The notes under the pieces are model-generated. The model saw only the letters and a program-made list of their open reading frames with translations. It was not told the DNA's origin and made no database searches. Shown here piece by piece: positions 44,161 to 56,498 of a stretch of 64,000 bases of DNA. A program made the translations under genes and the position numbers. Positions within the stretch are counted from its first letter, which is position 1, and every line of letters begins with the position of its first letter. Source of the stretch: Toxotes chatareus (lineage: Eukaryota; Chordata; Actinopteri; Toxotidae); contig JAFBJY010000326.1 of the NCBI GenBank assembly GCA_016801885.1, forward strand, positions 1 to 64,000, given 5' to 3'.

Positions 44161-46002
44161 GATATGTTGCTGCAGTTTGTCAACGTAAACTTAAATCTAC
44201 TCTGAAGAAGAAGTTCCAGTGTGTGTTTGAGGGGATCTCTAAAGCAGGAAACCCAACCCTTCTGAATCAGATCTACACAGAGCTCTACATCACAGAGGGA
44301 GGGACTGGAGAGGTCAATGATGAACATGAGGTCAGACAGATTGAAACAGCATCCAGGAAACCAGCCAGACCAGAAACAAGCATCAGACAAGAAGACATAT
44401 TTAAAGCCTCACCTGGAAGAGATGGACCAATCAGAACAGTGATGACAAAGGGAGTGGCTGGCATTGGGAAAACAGTCTTAACACAGAAATTGACTCTGGA
44501 CTGGGCTGAAGACAAAACCAACCAGGACATACACTTGACATTTCCATTCACGTTCAGAGAGCTGAATGTGCTGAAAGAGAAAAGTTCAGCTTGGTGGAAC
44601 TTGTTCATCACTTCTTTACTGAAACCAAAGAAGCAGAACTCTGCAGGTTTGAAGAGGTCCAGGTTCTGTTCATCTTTGACGGTCTGGATGAGTGTCAACT
44701 TCCTCTGGACTTCCACAACACTGAGATCCTGACTGATGTTACAGAGTCCACCTCAGTGGATGTGCTACTGACAAACCTCATCAGGGGGAAACTGCTTCCC
44801 TCTGCTCGCCTCTGGATAACCACACGACCTGCAGCAGCCACTCAGATCCCTCCTGAGTGTGTTGACATGGTGACAGAGGTCAGAGGGTTCACTGACCCAC
44901 AGAAAGAGGAGTACTTCAGGAAGAGGTTCAGAGAGGAGGAGCAGGCCAGAAGGATCATCTCCCACATCAAGACTTCACGAAGCCTCCACATCATGTGCCA
45001 CATCCCGGTCTTCTGCTGGATCACTGCTACAGTTCTGGAGGATGTGTTGGAAACCAGAGAGGGAGGAGGGCTGCCCAAGACCCTGACTGAGATGTACATC
45101 CACTTCCTGGTGGTTCAGACAAAGAGGAAGAAGCACAAATATAATGAGGGACATGAGACGAGTCCACAGGAGCTGATGAAGACTAACAGGGAAGTTCTTC
45201 TGAAGCTGGGGAGGCTGGCGTTTGAACATCTGGAGAAAGGAAACATCATGTTCTACCAAGAAGACCTGGAGCAGTGTGGTCTTGATGTCACAGAGGCCTT
45301 GGTTTACTCAGGAGTTTGTACAGAGATCTTTAAGAGAGAGAGTGTGATCTTCCAGAAAACAGTCTACTGCTTTGTTCATCTGAGCATTCAGGAGTTTCTG
45401 GCTGCAGTCTACATGTTCCACTGTTACACAGAGAGGAAGACAAGAGAGCTGAGGACTTTCCTGGGACAAGGCTACGAACACTGGGACTCAAAACCTTCAA
45501 CGTGTTTTGAAAATGACAATAGCAGCTACCCATCACTCGATGTCCTCCTCAGTGATTCCATGGTGAAATCCCTCCAAAGTAAAAATGGACATCTGGACCT
45601 GTTTGTTCGCTTCCTTCATGGCTTGTCTCTGGAGTCCAACCAGAGACTCTTAGGAGGCCTTCTGAGTCTGAGTCTGACAGAGAACAGACCAGAAATCATC
45701 CAGAGAGCCATCAACAACCTGAAGAAGATGAACAGATATGATATCTCTCCTGACAGAAGCATCAACATCTTCCACTGTCTGATGGAGATGAACGACCGCT
45801 CAGTACATCAGGAGATCCAAGAGTTCCTGAAGTCAGAGAACAGATCAGAGAAGAGACTCTCTGAGATCCACTGTTCAGCTCTGGCCTACGTTCTGCAGAT
45901 GTCAGAGGAGGTTCTGGATGAGTTGGACCTGAAGAAGTACAACACATCAGAGGAGGGACGACGGAGACTGATCCCAGCTGTGGGGAACTGCAGAAAGGCT
46001 GT
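44161..46002 (+). pseudogene. FISNA-NACHT exon of the right NLR gene, 1-bp deletion
   Basis: The NACHT ATPase drives ligand-induced oligomerisation. After acceptor TTCATTCAG the exon encodes FISNA (KKKFQCVFEGISKAGNPTLL and IYTELYITEGGTGEVND), the P-loop GVAGIGKT, Walker B LFIFDGLDE, LWITTRPAAATQIPPE, and the winged-helix and superhelical part (FVHLSIQEFLAAVYMFHCY, ending IPAVGNCRKAV). The frame shifts by minus one at the A4 run 44,580-44,583, where family members normally carry one more A in the codons for ..LKEKK.. Without it, phase (1 in, 2 out) and the 3' part are fully open to the donor GTAAGTCC. Confidence 0.9.
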
Positions 46003-46642
46003 GTAAGTCCAGACATGATCTTTAACATTATCAGTCAGTGTAGATTAGTAGTTTAGTTTTTTCTGATATACACAGAATGAAATTATTCTCATTATTCTCA
46101 TAATAGTTTTATAATCTTTAGGTCAGCTGTGTGTTTTTCTGAGATTGTCAAATGTAGATTTTTCAGTTGGTTGTGATTATTGCTGTTAAGTTTTTCTGTT
46201 TATTAGTAACTGTTACATTCTACATTCATTGTTAATCTATTCATGTTATTTTGACTCTTTTTGTTTTCATGTAAACCTGATAAATCAAATTCACATTTCA
46301 GGTGATTAAACTCTACTTGAAACATAATTATGAATATTATCTTCCATTTCTGCCAATAAATCACCCTAAATCCTCCACACTGCTCCTTTAAAGTCTTTCC
46401 ATATTTTGTGTTAAATAAGTCAGAAGCAGGTGTTTTCTCTCCTGGTGTAGAGGAGAGTAGAATCAAGAAACACACACCTTCAGCCAAGAACAGAGGTCGA
46501 ATATATCAGAGCAGAATGGGAGAATTCAGTGTTCTTCTCCACATTTGTCTGAGTCAGATTGATGAAGCTTCATTCCATTGATTAGGACATATCTGATTGG
46601 ATTAGAAATTATTTTTATCCACATGATTTATTCTTTATTCAG
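46003..46642. other. intron of the right NLR gene
   Basis: Matches the left intron (4,132-4,568 and 1,930-2,107) in inverted orientation, without the LINE that splits the left copy. Confidence 0.7.
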
Positions 46643-46819
46643 ATTGAGTTCCTGCTGTTTGTCAGAGATCAGCTGTGCTTCTCTGGCCTCAGCTCTGAAG
46701 TCCAACCCCTCCCATCTGAGACACCTGGACCTGAGTGACAACAACAAGCTGCAGGATTCAGGACTGAAGCTGCTGTGTGGTTTTCTGGAGAGTCCACACT
46801 GTAGACTGGAGACTCTGAG
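46643..46819 (+). CDS. LRR exon 1, right NLR gene
   Basis: A 177-bp phase 2-2 exon, one codon longer than the standard 174 bp (an extra Asn in LDLSDNNKLQ). It has ISCASLASALKSN and SGLKLLCGFLESP. Donor GTCAGT. Confidence 0.85.
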
Positions 46820-48436
46820 GTCAGTTCACTGTCTGTTACTGTTGTAGATCTTATATCTTTAATCCACAACTGAACCTGGTTTGTCTTCGTCCAGAACTTG
46901 AATCCATTCATCTTGAATGAATGAATGAATGAGATCTGAAATAGTTGCTGTTCCATATTGTGACTTTTTCTTATCTCACAATAAGAATTATTCCTTCAGT
47001 TTCACTTCATTTCAGTCAGTTCAATCAATCAGATATTTTCATAGTACTTTTCATACATATACATTGTAGCACAAAGTGCTGTACACAGTGTTAGTCCCTC
47101 CACCCCACACAGACACACACCCAAAATCCATCAATAACCACAGTGTAAATGAGAAGCACAAACTTTACTAAATCAGCGTCTTTGGGATTAAAATACTTTC
47201 TCTTCTCTCTAACATGGGTTTAGTTCTAGATTTACTGAGCTGATCAGAGACCTGTACTGTGAATCAGGATTTGGGATTAGCCTGGTAACTTCAGGTTTAA
47301 CTCTGGGTTTTCAGATTTACGAAGGTGGTTCACTTGTGAACAGGTCACATCGCCATGGTAACTTATGCTGCACAGCTAACCTGCTCTGGAGCAGGTAAAC
47401 TTCAGAGGATCAGATCAAAACCTGTTAATAGCCTTAATATTGACCAATCAGATCACTGGAAAAGATGGAATCATCATTCCTACAGGATCCCCAATGGGAA
47501 AAAATGTTTATAACAAAGTGGCAAAAAATAAAGAGCAACAGATTTTTTTTTTTTTTAGATGAGTTGAATTATTTTTCTGTTGGAGGTTTTCCATCTGTTC
47601 ACTCTGGTTTTAAAACAAACAGAAGGAGAGTTTATCACTAAATAACAACATCATAAATATTCTAGTTTCATTTGAAGTGAACAAAGATTCTTTAATCTGA
47701 CAGAATTCCTGACACTGTTGATGCTTTTACTCTTATTGCATCACTGCAGCTCAGAATAACATGAGGAGACTTTGTGATGAGAATTGTTGATTAAAACTAA
47801 ATCCTCTGATGTCTGTTAGAAAAACTGTCCACACACTTAAAGATTTCATATGATTAGAAATGAACATCTCAGTCAGACTGAGCCTATAAGAAGTTAACTG
47901 CTTTTCTCCTTCCTGCTTTGGAAACTGAAAGAGTTAAATCACTGTTACTTTTTTACATGCATCACACTCTCATAATAATTTGTTGCTAATGAAGTAAGAA
48001 ACTTAAAAATAATTCTTGTACTTATCTACATTATATCCTTGGTCTGACAATATCAATTGTAAATTTCTTTCCTATTTGGGTCATGTGATCACCAAGCAAG
48101 ACATTTTTCCTGGATCAGGACTGAACATTTGAAGTTTGATCCATTTCATTGGTGAATCAAAGTCAGTTTTTAGTCCAACATGTCTGATTTGATCTTTATC
48201 TTCTAATTCCAGACTTGGCTGAGCTCAGCAGCATGTTATGAATCTGTGTTGACATGAACAGTTGTATGAATGTTGTGGTGACATTTGGATGATGTGTGTA
48301 GAAGGCTGACATTATGATGATCCACAATAAGAGAAGGACAAAGTCCCTCTACTCATGTTAGTGAAAGCTCATTGATTAGGACATATCTGATTGGATTAGA
48401 AATGATTTTTATCCACATGATTTATTCTTTATTCAG
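46820..48436. other. intron with a block repeated at 50.2-51.0 kb
   Basis: About 47,160-48,010 recurs at about 50,205-50,960, and the segment around 47,000-47,150 recurs at 51,440-51,560, so introns were duplicated together with LRR exons. No coding sequence. Confidence 0.75.
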
Positions 48437-48610
48437 ATTGAGTTCCTGCTGGTTGTCACAGTTCAGCTGTGCTTCTCTGGCCTCAGCTCTGAAGTCCAAC
48501 CCCTCCCATCTGAGACACCTGGACCTGAGCTACAACAACCTGCAGGATTCAGGAGTGAAGCTGCTGTGTGGTTTTCTGGAGAGTCCACACTGTAGACTGG
48601 AGACTCTGAG
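48437..48610 (+). CDS. LRR exon 2, right NLR gene
   Basis: A 174-bp phase 2-2 exon with FSCASLASALKSN, HLDLSYNNLQDSG and KLLCGFLESP. Nearly identical to the left gene's LRR exon. Confidence 0.87.
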
Positions 48611-48805
48611 GTCAGTTCACTGTCTGTTACTGTTGTACATCTTATATCTTTAATCCACAACTGAACCTGGTTTGTCTTCATCTAGAACTTGAATCCATTC
48701 ATCTTGAATGAATGAATGAGATTTGAAATGGTTGTTGTTGTTCCATATTGTGACTTTCTTTTCTCAGACTAAGAATTATTCCTTCAGTTTCACTTCATTT
48801 CAGTT

Positions 48806-50200
48806 TATGTGACCTAACTCAGAGTGTAGAGAGGTCTGAGGAGTTAAAATTATAAAGCTCAAAGTAATATAACTTACTGATACTGAGTGGTGACACAAAT
48901 ATGTAAAAAGTTCAAAAAGTTAGAGCAGCAGACATACATTCAAACAAATATTAAGTTTATTTAAACCTAGATAATTAAGACAGGAAGTGTTGAGAACTAA
49001 CAGGCCTGAAAGAACAAAAGCACTCAGGTAAGTACAAATGATAGCCTTTATTCTACAGTATTGAAATAACCTAGATAGCACCAACTGAATACAACAATAA
49101 AAGTTTAAAACAAGGGTAGAGTCCTCACTGTGGGGAGATTCTATCACAACCTGCTTATACTCACACCATGTGCTCACCTGGTGCTGGTCCCCTAGAAGAC
49201 ACTTCAAACACTGCAAGTCTACAAACACTGCACTGCACATGAGAAAATTCAAGACACAACTATGTGACTGCCACCATTTATATTAGCACTCAGCATGCAG
49301 AGTGTGTACCCTGCAAACTGCTCCCCACAGGCTGGACCTCTACCTAAAAATAAAAACAATTGAAATCAGTTGGTTCAGATAAAATGAACAAGAAAGGACT
49401 GATATGGACAGATAATTAAAAACTCAATAATGAGTTCACAGGAACTAATGTCAGTGCAGCAGAATCATTACATCAGTCTCTGTAAAAACATGTGAAGTAA
49501 ATAAAGCCAGCCAATAAAAGAACCACTCAGACAAAGCAGCAGTCTGGATCTGGGCCTGAAAGAGGCGACAACAACTATTAAAAATGTGTATTAATACTTT
49601 AGGGGATACAGCCCCACTACTCTGCCTTTAAATAAGTTTTATACTTAAGGACATGTGGGGGCCTACTACAGAATCCCCTGGCTCTGTCTGGTTCAGTGGA
49701 TAAGACTCAACAAGGTGCAACCCTCAGTCTTCCTGCCAGATAGAAACACGCAGTGCTATAGAACACAGGGAAAGAGCTGAGTTTAGTTCAACCACAGCCG
49801 ACCTCTTGAGCATGGCATCAACAGCCTACAGGCGCACAGGACTGCACAGATCTGTGGAATCAGAAAATACCTCTGTTAACAAAACAGATAACCTTTTCCC
49901 TTTGTCTCTCTCTCCAAATCCAACTTTCCCTCACCTGCACACACCAAAGCACTGCTCACAGGAGGCCTCAGACAAAGAGGAAGTGCTGCACCCTCACCTG
50001 GGCTTTTAAAGACGGGCATATCTATTCCTACCCATGAGTGGGTGGAGTTACAGACCTAAACCAGCCAGGCCTCTAAGCCTAACTCAACCCTCACATTTAA
50101 TTACAAAAACCTATTCAGCTACAAAGTTCATAAAGCAGAAGGTCATGTAAAAACTTCAACAATGAAGAGGATTTTATTCGTCCTCATCTGAGCTGATATT
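48806..50200. other. intron insertion of unknown origin
   Basis: About 1.4 kb that replaces the duplicated intron text seen in the neighbouring modules. Short frames only; no transposase, RT or tRNA-like head is seen. It may be a decayed mobile element. Confidence 0.45.
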
Positions 50201-50204
50201 TATC

Positions 50205-51080
50205 ATCTAAGTACAAACTTTATTAAATCAGCGTCTTTGGGATTAAAATACGTTCTCTTCACTTTAACATGGGTTTAGTTCTAGATTTCCTGAGCTGATC
50301 AGAGACCTGTACTGTGAGTCAGGATTTGGGATTAGCCCGGTAACTTCAGGTTTAACTCTGGGTTTTCAGAATTACCAAGGTGGTTCACTTGTGAGCAGGT
50401 TACATCGCCATGGTAACTTGTGCTGCACAGCTAACCTGCTCTGGAGCAGGTAAACTTCAGAGGATCAGATCAAAACCTGTCAACAGCCCGAATATTGACC
50501 AATCAGATCACTGGAAAAGATGGAATCATCATTCCTACAGGATCCCAAATGGGACAAAAGTGTTTATAACAAAGTGACAAAAAAATTTCTAGATGAGTTG
50601 AATCATTTTTCTGTTGGAGGTTTTCCATCTGTTCACTCTGGTTTTAAAACAAACAGAAGGAGAGTTTATCACTAAATAACAACATCATAAATATTCTAGT
50701 TTCATTTGAAGTGAACAAAGATTCTTTAATCTGACAGAATTCCTGACACTGTTGATGCTTTTACTCTTATTGTATCACTGCAGCTGCAACTGCTTTTCTC
50801 CTTCCTGCTTTGGAAACTGAAAGAGTTAATTTACTGTTACTTTTTTACATGCATCACACTCTCATAATAATTTGTTACTAATTAAGTAGGAAACTTAAAA
50901 ATAATTCTTGTACTTCTACATTATATCCTTGGTCTGACATTATCAATTGTAAACCTTATGATGATCCACAATAAGAGAAGGACAAAGTCCCTCTACTCAT
51001 GTTAGTGAAAGCTCATTGATTAGGACATATCTGATTGGATTAGAAATAATTTTTATCCACATGATTTATTCTTTATTCAG
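50205..51080. repeat. second copy of the LRR intron block
   Basis: Direct duplicate of about 47,160-48,010 joined to the 3' end of the intron before LRR exon 2 (from about 48,315). Minor indels only. Confidence 0.8.
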
Positions 51081-51254
51081 ATTGAGTTCCTGCAGTTTGT
51101 CAGAGATCAGCTGTGCTTCTCTGGCCTCAGCTCTGAAGTCCAACCCCTCCCATCTGAGACACCTGGACCTGAGCTACAACAAGCTGCAGGATTCAGGAGT
51201 GAAGCTGCTGTGTGGTTTTCTGGAGAGTCCACACTGTAGACTGGAGACTCTGAG
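51081..51254 (+). CDS. LRR exon 3, right NLR gene
   Basis: A 174-bp phase 2-2 exon with ISCASLASALKSN, HLDLSYNKLQDSG and KLLCGFLESP. Exons 1, 2 and 3 differ at only a few codons, indicating recent tandem duplication or conversion. Confidence 0.87.
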
Positions 51255-51696
51255 GTCAGTTACTGTTACTGTTGTAGATCTTATATCTTTAATCCACAAC
51301 TGAACCTGGTTTATATTCATACAGAACTTGAATCCATTCATCTTGAATGAATGAATGAATGAGATTTGAAATAGTTGTTGTTCCATATTGTGACTTTTTC
51401 TTCTCTCAGACTAAGAATTATTCCTTCAGTTTCACTTCATTTCAGTCAGTTCAATCAGATGTTATTTTTATAGCACTTTTCATACAAATACATTGTGCTG
51501 TACACAGTGTTAGTCCCTCCACTCCACACAGACACACACCCAAAATCCATCAATAACCACAGTTAAGTGAAGTTTCCAATAAAAACAGGAACTCAGGAAA
51601 TACTATCATAAATCTCAAGGCTTTGCAATGAGAAAACAGGACATATCTGATTGGATTAGAAATGATTTTTATTCACATGATTTATTCTTTATTCAG

Positions 51697-51861
51697 ATTG
51701 AGTTCCTGCAGGTTGTCAGAGATCAGCTGTGCTTCTCTGGCCTCAGCTCTGAAGTCCAACCCCTCCCATCTGAGAGACCTGGAACTGTGGGGAAACAAGC
51801 TGCAGGATTCAGGAGTGAAGGATCTGTCTGAGAGTCCAAACTGTAGACTGGAGACTCTGAG
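51697..51861 (+). CDS. LRR exon 4, right NLR gene (short variant)
   Basis: A 165-bp phase 2-2 exon, three codons shorter than the others, with HLRDLELWGNKLQDSG and KDLSESPNCR. It is the most divergent LRR of the gene, as expected for the last LRR before the B30.2 exon. Confidence 0.82.
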
Positions 51862-52632
51862 GTCAGTAGAGGGTTGGAGTCAGTCCATGCTGCTTTCATC
51901 AGTATTGTACTAAACACAGTTCGTCCTCATTGGTCCAACTGTCCTACCATCACATCTAATCTGAGACTGTTTTTTGTCTCATTTCAACAGTAAAGAATTG
52001 ATGAGTTTGATCTTTGTCACAGCTCTGAGATCAGTCTGACTGCAGCCTGCAAATCACTGGCTCTGATTTCAGAGAAGCATCATGACATTTTGTCAGCATG
52101 TGGTCTGATACAGAGCAGAACCTCTGCTGAAGTCCAGTGATCACATCTGTATATCTGTCCATCTGTCAGATACTTTCAGTGACAGCCTCCATGTTTATTT
52201 GTCAGCTGATATTTCAGAAGCAGATCAGATGTTCATCAACACACAGAGACTCTTTCTTTAAATGGAACATGAGTTGACATGTAACAGCAGTGAATCCATC
52301 ACTAAACTGTTTGTGCAGTAATGAAGCTTCATGACTCAGCAGTTTATTTCCACTGTGGACTTGAGTGAAATGTTCAGAGTAAACAGACTTGATGCTAAAA
52401 GTCTCTGCAGGTGTGTGAGCTTCCAGCTCAGTGTCTTCACTCCAATACGTTAACATGAGAGCTGAGAGGAAGCTGCTACACTACACAGCTGCTCCACTTC
52501 TGCTCTGAACAGGACTGAAGTCCCTGCTGCTCTTTATACTGGATGTGCTGCATCAGTGACTGACAGCTGATGAAGTGAGTCTCTGTAAACACTGATTTAT
52601 CACCTCTGTTGTCTGTCTTCTTCTCTCAACAG
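51862..52632. other. intron between LRR exon 4 and the B30.2 exon
   Basis: No exon seen; ordinary intronic composition ending in the acceptor CTTCTCTCAACAG. Confidence 0.5.
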
Positions 52633-53043
52633 ATGGAGGCTGTTCTAAAGGAGATAGTGACGAGGACGGTGTGTGTGTTGAGAGAGGACGAGCTGTGTCC
52701 TGATGATCCAGAGAGGTTGAAGCAGCAGCAGCTTGTGTGTAGAGAGGCTCTGATTGGTCCATGTTACTGGGAGGTAGAGTGGAGAGGAGAGCTTCATCCA
52801 GCAGTGACTGACAGAGGAACCAGAAGAAGTGGAGAAGACTCTCAGTGCTGCAGTCTGAACTGCTCTGACAACAGCTCCACTGTCAAGTCCACCATCATCC
52901 CTGTGTGTTCCTCTGGATCTGAAAGAGAATCATCAGTGTATCTGGACTGCTCCACCACTGCTCTCTATGATATCACACTTTCTGAATTAGTTCCTCTTCT
53001 GCTCTCAGCTTTCTTACCCTGGACTTCATCTGTCAGCCAGTGA
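52633..53043 (+). pseudogene. decayed PRY-SPRY (B30.2) exon of the right NLR gene
   Basis: B30.2 domains at the C-terminus of fish NLR-C proteins are thought to bind ligands. The core motif DELCPDDPERLKQQQLVCRE with CYWEVEWRGELHPAVTDRG and later SGSERESSVYLDCST identify the domain, but several internal blocks are deleted and the C-terminal YPGFGF block is missing. In the phase required by LRR exon 4 the exon stops after five codons; it is open only in another frame. The following frame to 53,300 has no recognisable homology. Confidence 0.78.
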
Positions 53044-53332
53044 TGATGTTTAACCCAGCACGTGCTTCATGGTTCACTTCTGTTTATCTGAACATCTCAG
53101 CTGCCATCCCTGGTGGGGTGAGTGCAAAGAGGTTTGGAAACAATATAGAGATGACATTTCTGGAAATCAGATTCAAAATGATCAACTTTACTCAGAACCC
53201 TAAAATACAGCATTTCACCCACTGTGTGACAGACGATGGCTTCACAGTCAAGGTGAAGAGATGCTGTTATATCTTCAGAAAAATCCAGTGTTTCAACTGA
53301 ACACATTTTAACTGGACCAGACTCAACTGTTT

Positions 53333-54736
53333 TTAAGGACAGGCATTCCCAGTGATAGCTGCTTGATAACCTGCTTGACAGATTCCTCTACCACAACCCA
53401 AAACTGAAGGACTGAACAGCTTTGCTCTGAGCTCTTTTACTCTGGGAGATTCTTCAGTTGTATCAATATTGTACAGAGCTGTCTGCAAAAATGTGTACAG
53501 GCTGGAGAGAGCGTCATCATACTTCACACTGAAAACAAAATGTGACTTGAACAGCTCATCAAAAGCACCAAAGGATGTACATGACTGACATGACAGAAGC
53601 TTTTTGTCCAAGACAATATAAAAGGTGAAAACCTGGGTCTTTGAAGTTTCTGTGGTAAGAAGATATGGCTGATGGGTTCCTTCAGTGGTCAGGAGATGAT
53701 CCTCAAGGCTTTGGGATGACTGAAACAAGAAACATATGTTTACAAAAATGTGTTTCTAAAACTCAGCAACATCTACAGTATTTGGAAGTTTTGACAAACC
53801 TTCTGAAATTTTACCAGATGATCCGTTGTCTCTGCGACGCTGATCTTTGTGGGACGCTTTCTTCCAGCTGGTTGTGGAGTGAGAAGATGAAGCAGCAGCA
53901 GAAGAGAAGCCATGTTGCTGTCCCACTCTGAGGACAGAGTGAAAAGTACTTTTACACTCATTATATATATTAAGTAGTGTGTTTATGATATTGCTCTGTG
54001 CATTGTTCTAATGGTTTTACTATGATCTTAAACATATACACATATAACAACTATTAATGGCCCAGTCATTATAAATCTGTGCTGGAGAGCAAAGCAATGT
54101 TCAGCCCTCACACTGTATCTTAACTGCAGACTTAAGTGGCCTATTTAGACTCAGAGATGCTTTTGTAAAATAAATCAATAAAAACACAATAAACTGATGA
54201 CTGTTGGACGACTCACATAACTGCATTACTATTCTGATGATAACTGTACCTGCTTCATCAGCAGTGTCAGATCCTTCATTCAGAGCAGCTTTCAGTTGTT
54301 GTTTTAAGAGAGACGTCTCAACACATACAGCTTAATATGAACTGATTAAATACTGTACTTTGGAATTCTTATCATCCACTTCTCACAATCACATATTTTT
54401 GTCTGTGTCAAGATACAAATCTCTCAAAATATAAGTGCAGCAAAATATGAATGTTTAAATGTCCTACCATCATCACTGTAGATGAAAAAACACAGATCTT
54501 TGAAACATCCTCATCCACCTCTGCTCCCTGTTGATCTGTGACTTTCAGTGTTGTAGTGTCTGGGATAAGAAACTTCTGCTGGACTATACCATAACAACTC
54601 CACGTTACAACATGTTTACATCTTTATTCATTTAATACTAAACATCTGACTGACCTGCACTGAGAAAATCTGAGAAGCAAGCCTCTTCCAGTTTAATGTC
54701 CTTCTTCTTCCCTCCATGTTGTACTTTGATCAACAT
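53333..54736 (-). CDS. SAMD3-like gene, copy B (four-exon model)
   Basis: Related to the expanded fish 'SAMD3-like' genes of unknown function. On the minus strand: exon 1 54,736-54,655 (ATG, MLIKVQHGGKKKDIKLEEAC, a PB1-like start), an open stretch at about 54,590-54,480 (KFLIPDTTTLKVTDQQGAEV), exon 53,867-53,800 (RKRPTKISVAETTDHLVKFQ) and a last exon 53,719-53,333 (LEDHLLTTEGTHQPYLLTTE, SFGAFDELFKSHFVF, TFLQTALYNID, ESPRVKELRAKL, then stop). Splice sites are GT-AG and phases agree for the last two exons. The SAM domain and much of the usual middle part are missing, so it is a shortened gene or a pseudogene. Its 5' flank is the duplicated block at 54,820. Confidence 0.55.
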
Positions 54737-54819
54737 GTTGGCTTGACATAAAGGAAGAAAATGTCATATGTCTGAGAATAACATGTTCAAGTTAAAGTTT
54801 ATCCCAACTACACACTGTT

Positions 54820-55763
54820 AAAATACACGTTTCTCACCGCTGTTCAAAACAGCAAGGCTACAGTTTATAAGCTCAACTGTTAGCATGCTAGCCAAAACTG
54901 ACTTTTCAGCTGCGTCTGCGCCGTTGAGCCGGAAATTATTCTGTTAAAACACCGACATGCGGTTGCATTGTTGGATGGTTATTTCCAAAACAGTATTAAT
55001 TACCTTCAAGATGCGCGTCGTCATTAATTTGTGAAGCTTATCAAACAGTTTGTCATTACCGTCATACAGACACATCACACGCCACAGACAGTATGGCCGA
55101 CATTAACGTTTGAGTGAAAGCTAACAGCTCCACAATGGCAGCTAAGGACAGTTAGCTAACTAATGCTGCGGGAGCTACTTGCTCTAAATAATGGAGTAAA
55201 AGCAATGGGGTTACGTTCAACATCAAGTTCGCAGTCATTAGCGGTACTATGTAAGTAGATAAAGTGAGAACAATGACAAAATATCACACATTTAAAGTAC
55301 TTTTTGATAAAAATCATGCTCTTACCAGCCTTGTGACGACGTTCCTTGTGCTGCTCATGCCGCGATAAAATGCGTCGTGAACTCCAGGGACAGAGTTAAA
55401 ACCAGATCCTGAACACCAGGGAATAAAGTCCAAAATTCAACTCGGCCTGGGTGTACACCTTAACACAAACTGTAGTCAGAGTTATAAAATAAACTCCAGA
55501 AATGTAACTCTTTCACACTTTTTTGCCTGACTCCAGATTTTAGTACTTTGTGAATTTACTGTGTGTTAGTACATGTAGTTGTGTACAGTTCAGCTGCTGC
55601 TGTCCTTGGTGCTGAATTCACCAACCCAGCTGGATGGTCCTGAGTGCTTATTGTTGTAATTCATTTGGTATTTTTGAGAAGATTGAATATCATTAGTATG
55701 AGTTATGTTTTGGTTAATGTTAGGCTTTCAGTTATGATGTGTCCTCATAACTATATTAAGACA

Positions 55764-55824
<61 letters not shown>

Positions 55825-56447
55825 GTCCTTTGATGCCTTCGATGTATCAACATTCTACAGCCTGATGTCACAGGCTGCAGTAAGTGGACACACAGCCAGA
55901 GACAAGTTCAGAAGTCAAACAGGAGCAGAAACAGTTGGACTGGACAGGACTTGCTCATGATTTAGGAAGAAAGAAGCACTCAGATATTTCTGCACAATTA
56001 TTGACAAGGAAGGGAGGAGCTACTGCTGTTACAAGGACAAGAGGAAACTACAGGAAAGTCCAGATCACCTCCAAGGTTTTCAGTAAGTCAAACCTTTTTT
56101 AGTTGATGTCAGTGTTTCAGTTCAGTGGGATGTGTTTGTTAAATTGGCATGATGTCTAATCACATAAGAACTTCAGTCCAAAGGTTTCAGTACATGTTCA
56201 GTTTATTTATGCTGATTGTATCTGTGACATTTTCATATTGTCAACTTAGGCTTCCATTTTTTCTTTGCTTCAAAGCATTATGGTTTGTGTTAAAGGAAAG
56301 GTGCCTATTTTTTCAAGTTTGTCTTTTAAACTTCAAATGTTCAAAAACATTCACATGCTTTTATGTAAATTGAAATCATTTGTGGTTGTTGCTTTGGATC
56401 CTCCTAAATGATGGAGCATAAAATCCACAGTCCATGTCCTGTGTAAA
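54820..56447 (+). repeat. 1.6 kb segmental duplication, copy B
   Basis: Direct copy of 16,158-17,747 with sharp edges. The (TG)n run at 55,766-55,823 is about 30 bp longer than in copy A. It includes the upstream region of the SAMD3-like gene and the second copy of the short frame (55,884-56,102). Confidence 0.92.
55766..55823. repeat. (TG)n microsatellite
   Basis: A near-pure TG run, expanded compared with 17,104-17,129 in the sister duplicate. Confidence 0.95.
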
Positions 56448-56498
56448 AGGGACTTCCAAAGTTCAAAAGAAGCAAACATGAGGCTTCAGCAGTCTGAC

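Larger units (their letters stand above)
42523..53043 (+). pseudogene. NLRC3-like (fish NLR-C) receptor gene, right copy
   Basis: A cytosolic NLR receptor gene, divergent to the left copy. Eleven exons can be placed: 42,523-42,609, 42,722-42,862, 42,977-43,093, 43,526-43,604, 43,767-43,995, 44,161-46,002, 46,643-46,819, 48,437-48,610, 51,081-51,254, 51,697-51,861 and a decayed B30.2 exon at 52,633-53,043. Splice sites are GT-AG and phases agree from exon to exon. Three defects are visible: a 2-bp deletion in the first coding exon, a 1-bp deletion in an A run at 44,580-44,583, and loss of frame in the B30.2 exon. Without them the protein would have the classic NLR-C architecture. The single-A change could be an assembly error; the other two argue for a pseudogene. 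Confidence 0.82.

Noticed and set aside
52633..53043. Intact B30.2 protein starting at the ATG at 52,633
   Set aside because: The ATG directly follows an acceptor, the frame disagrees with the incoming exon phase, and several conserved B30.2 blocks are missing.
53040..53300. 86-codon frame after the B30.2 exon as a separate gene
   Set aside because: No recognisable domain, no independent start or splice context; more likely 3' flank of the decayed exon.
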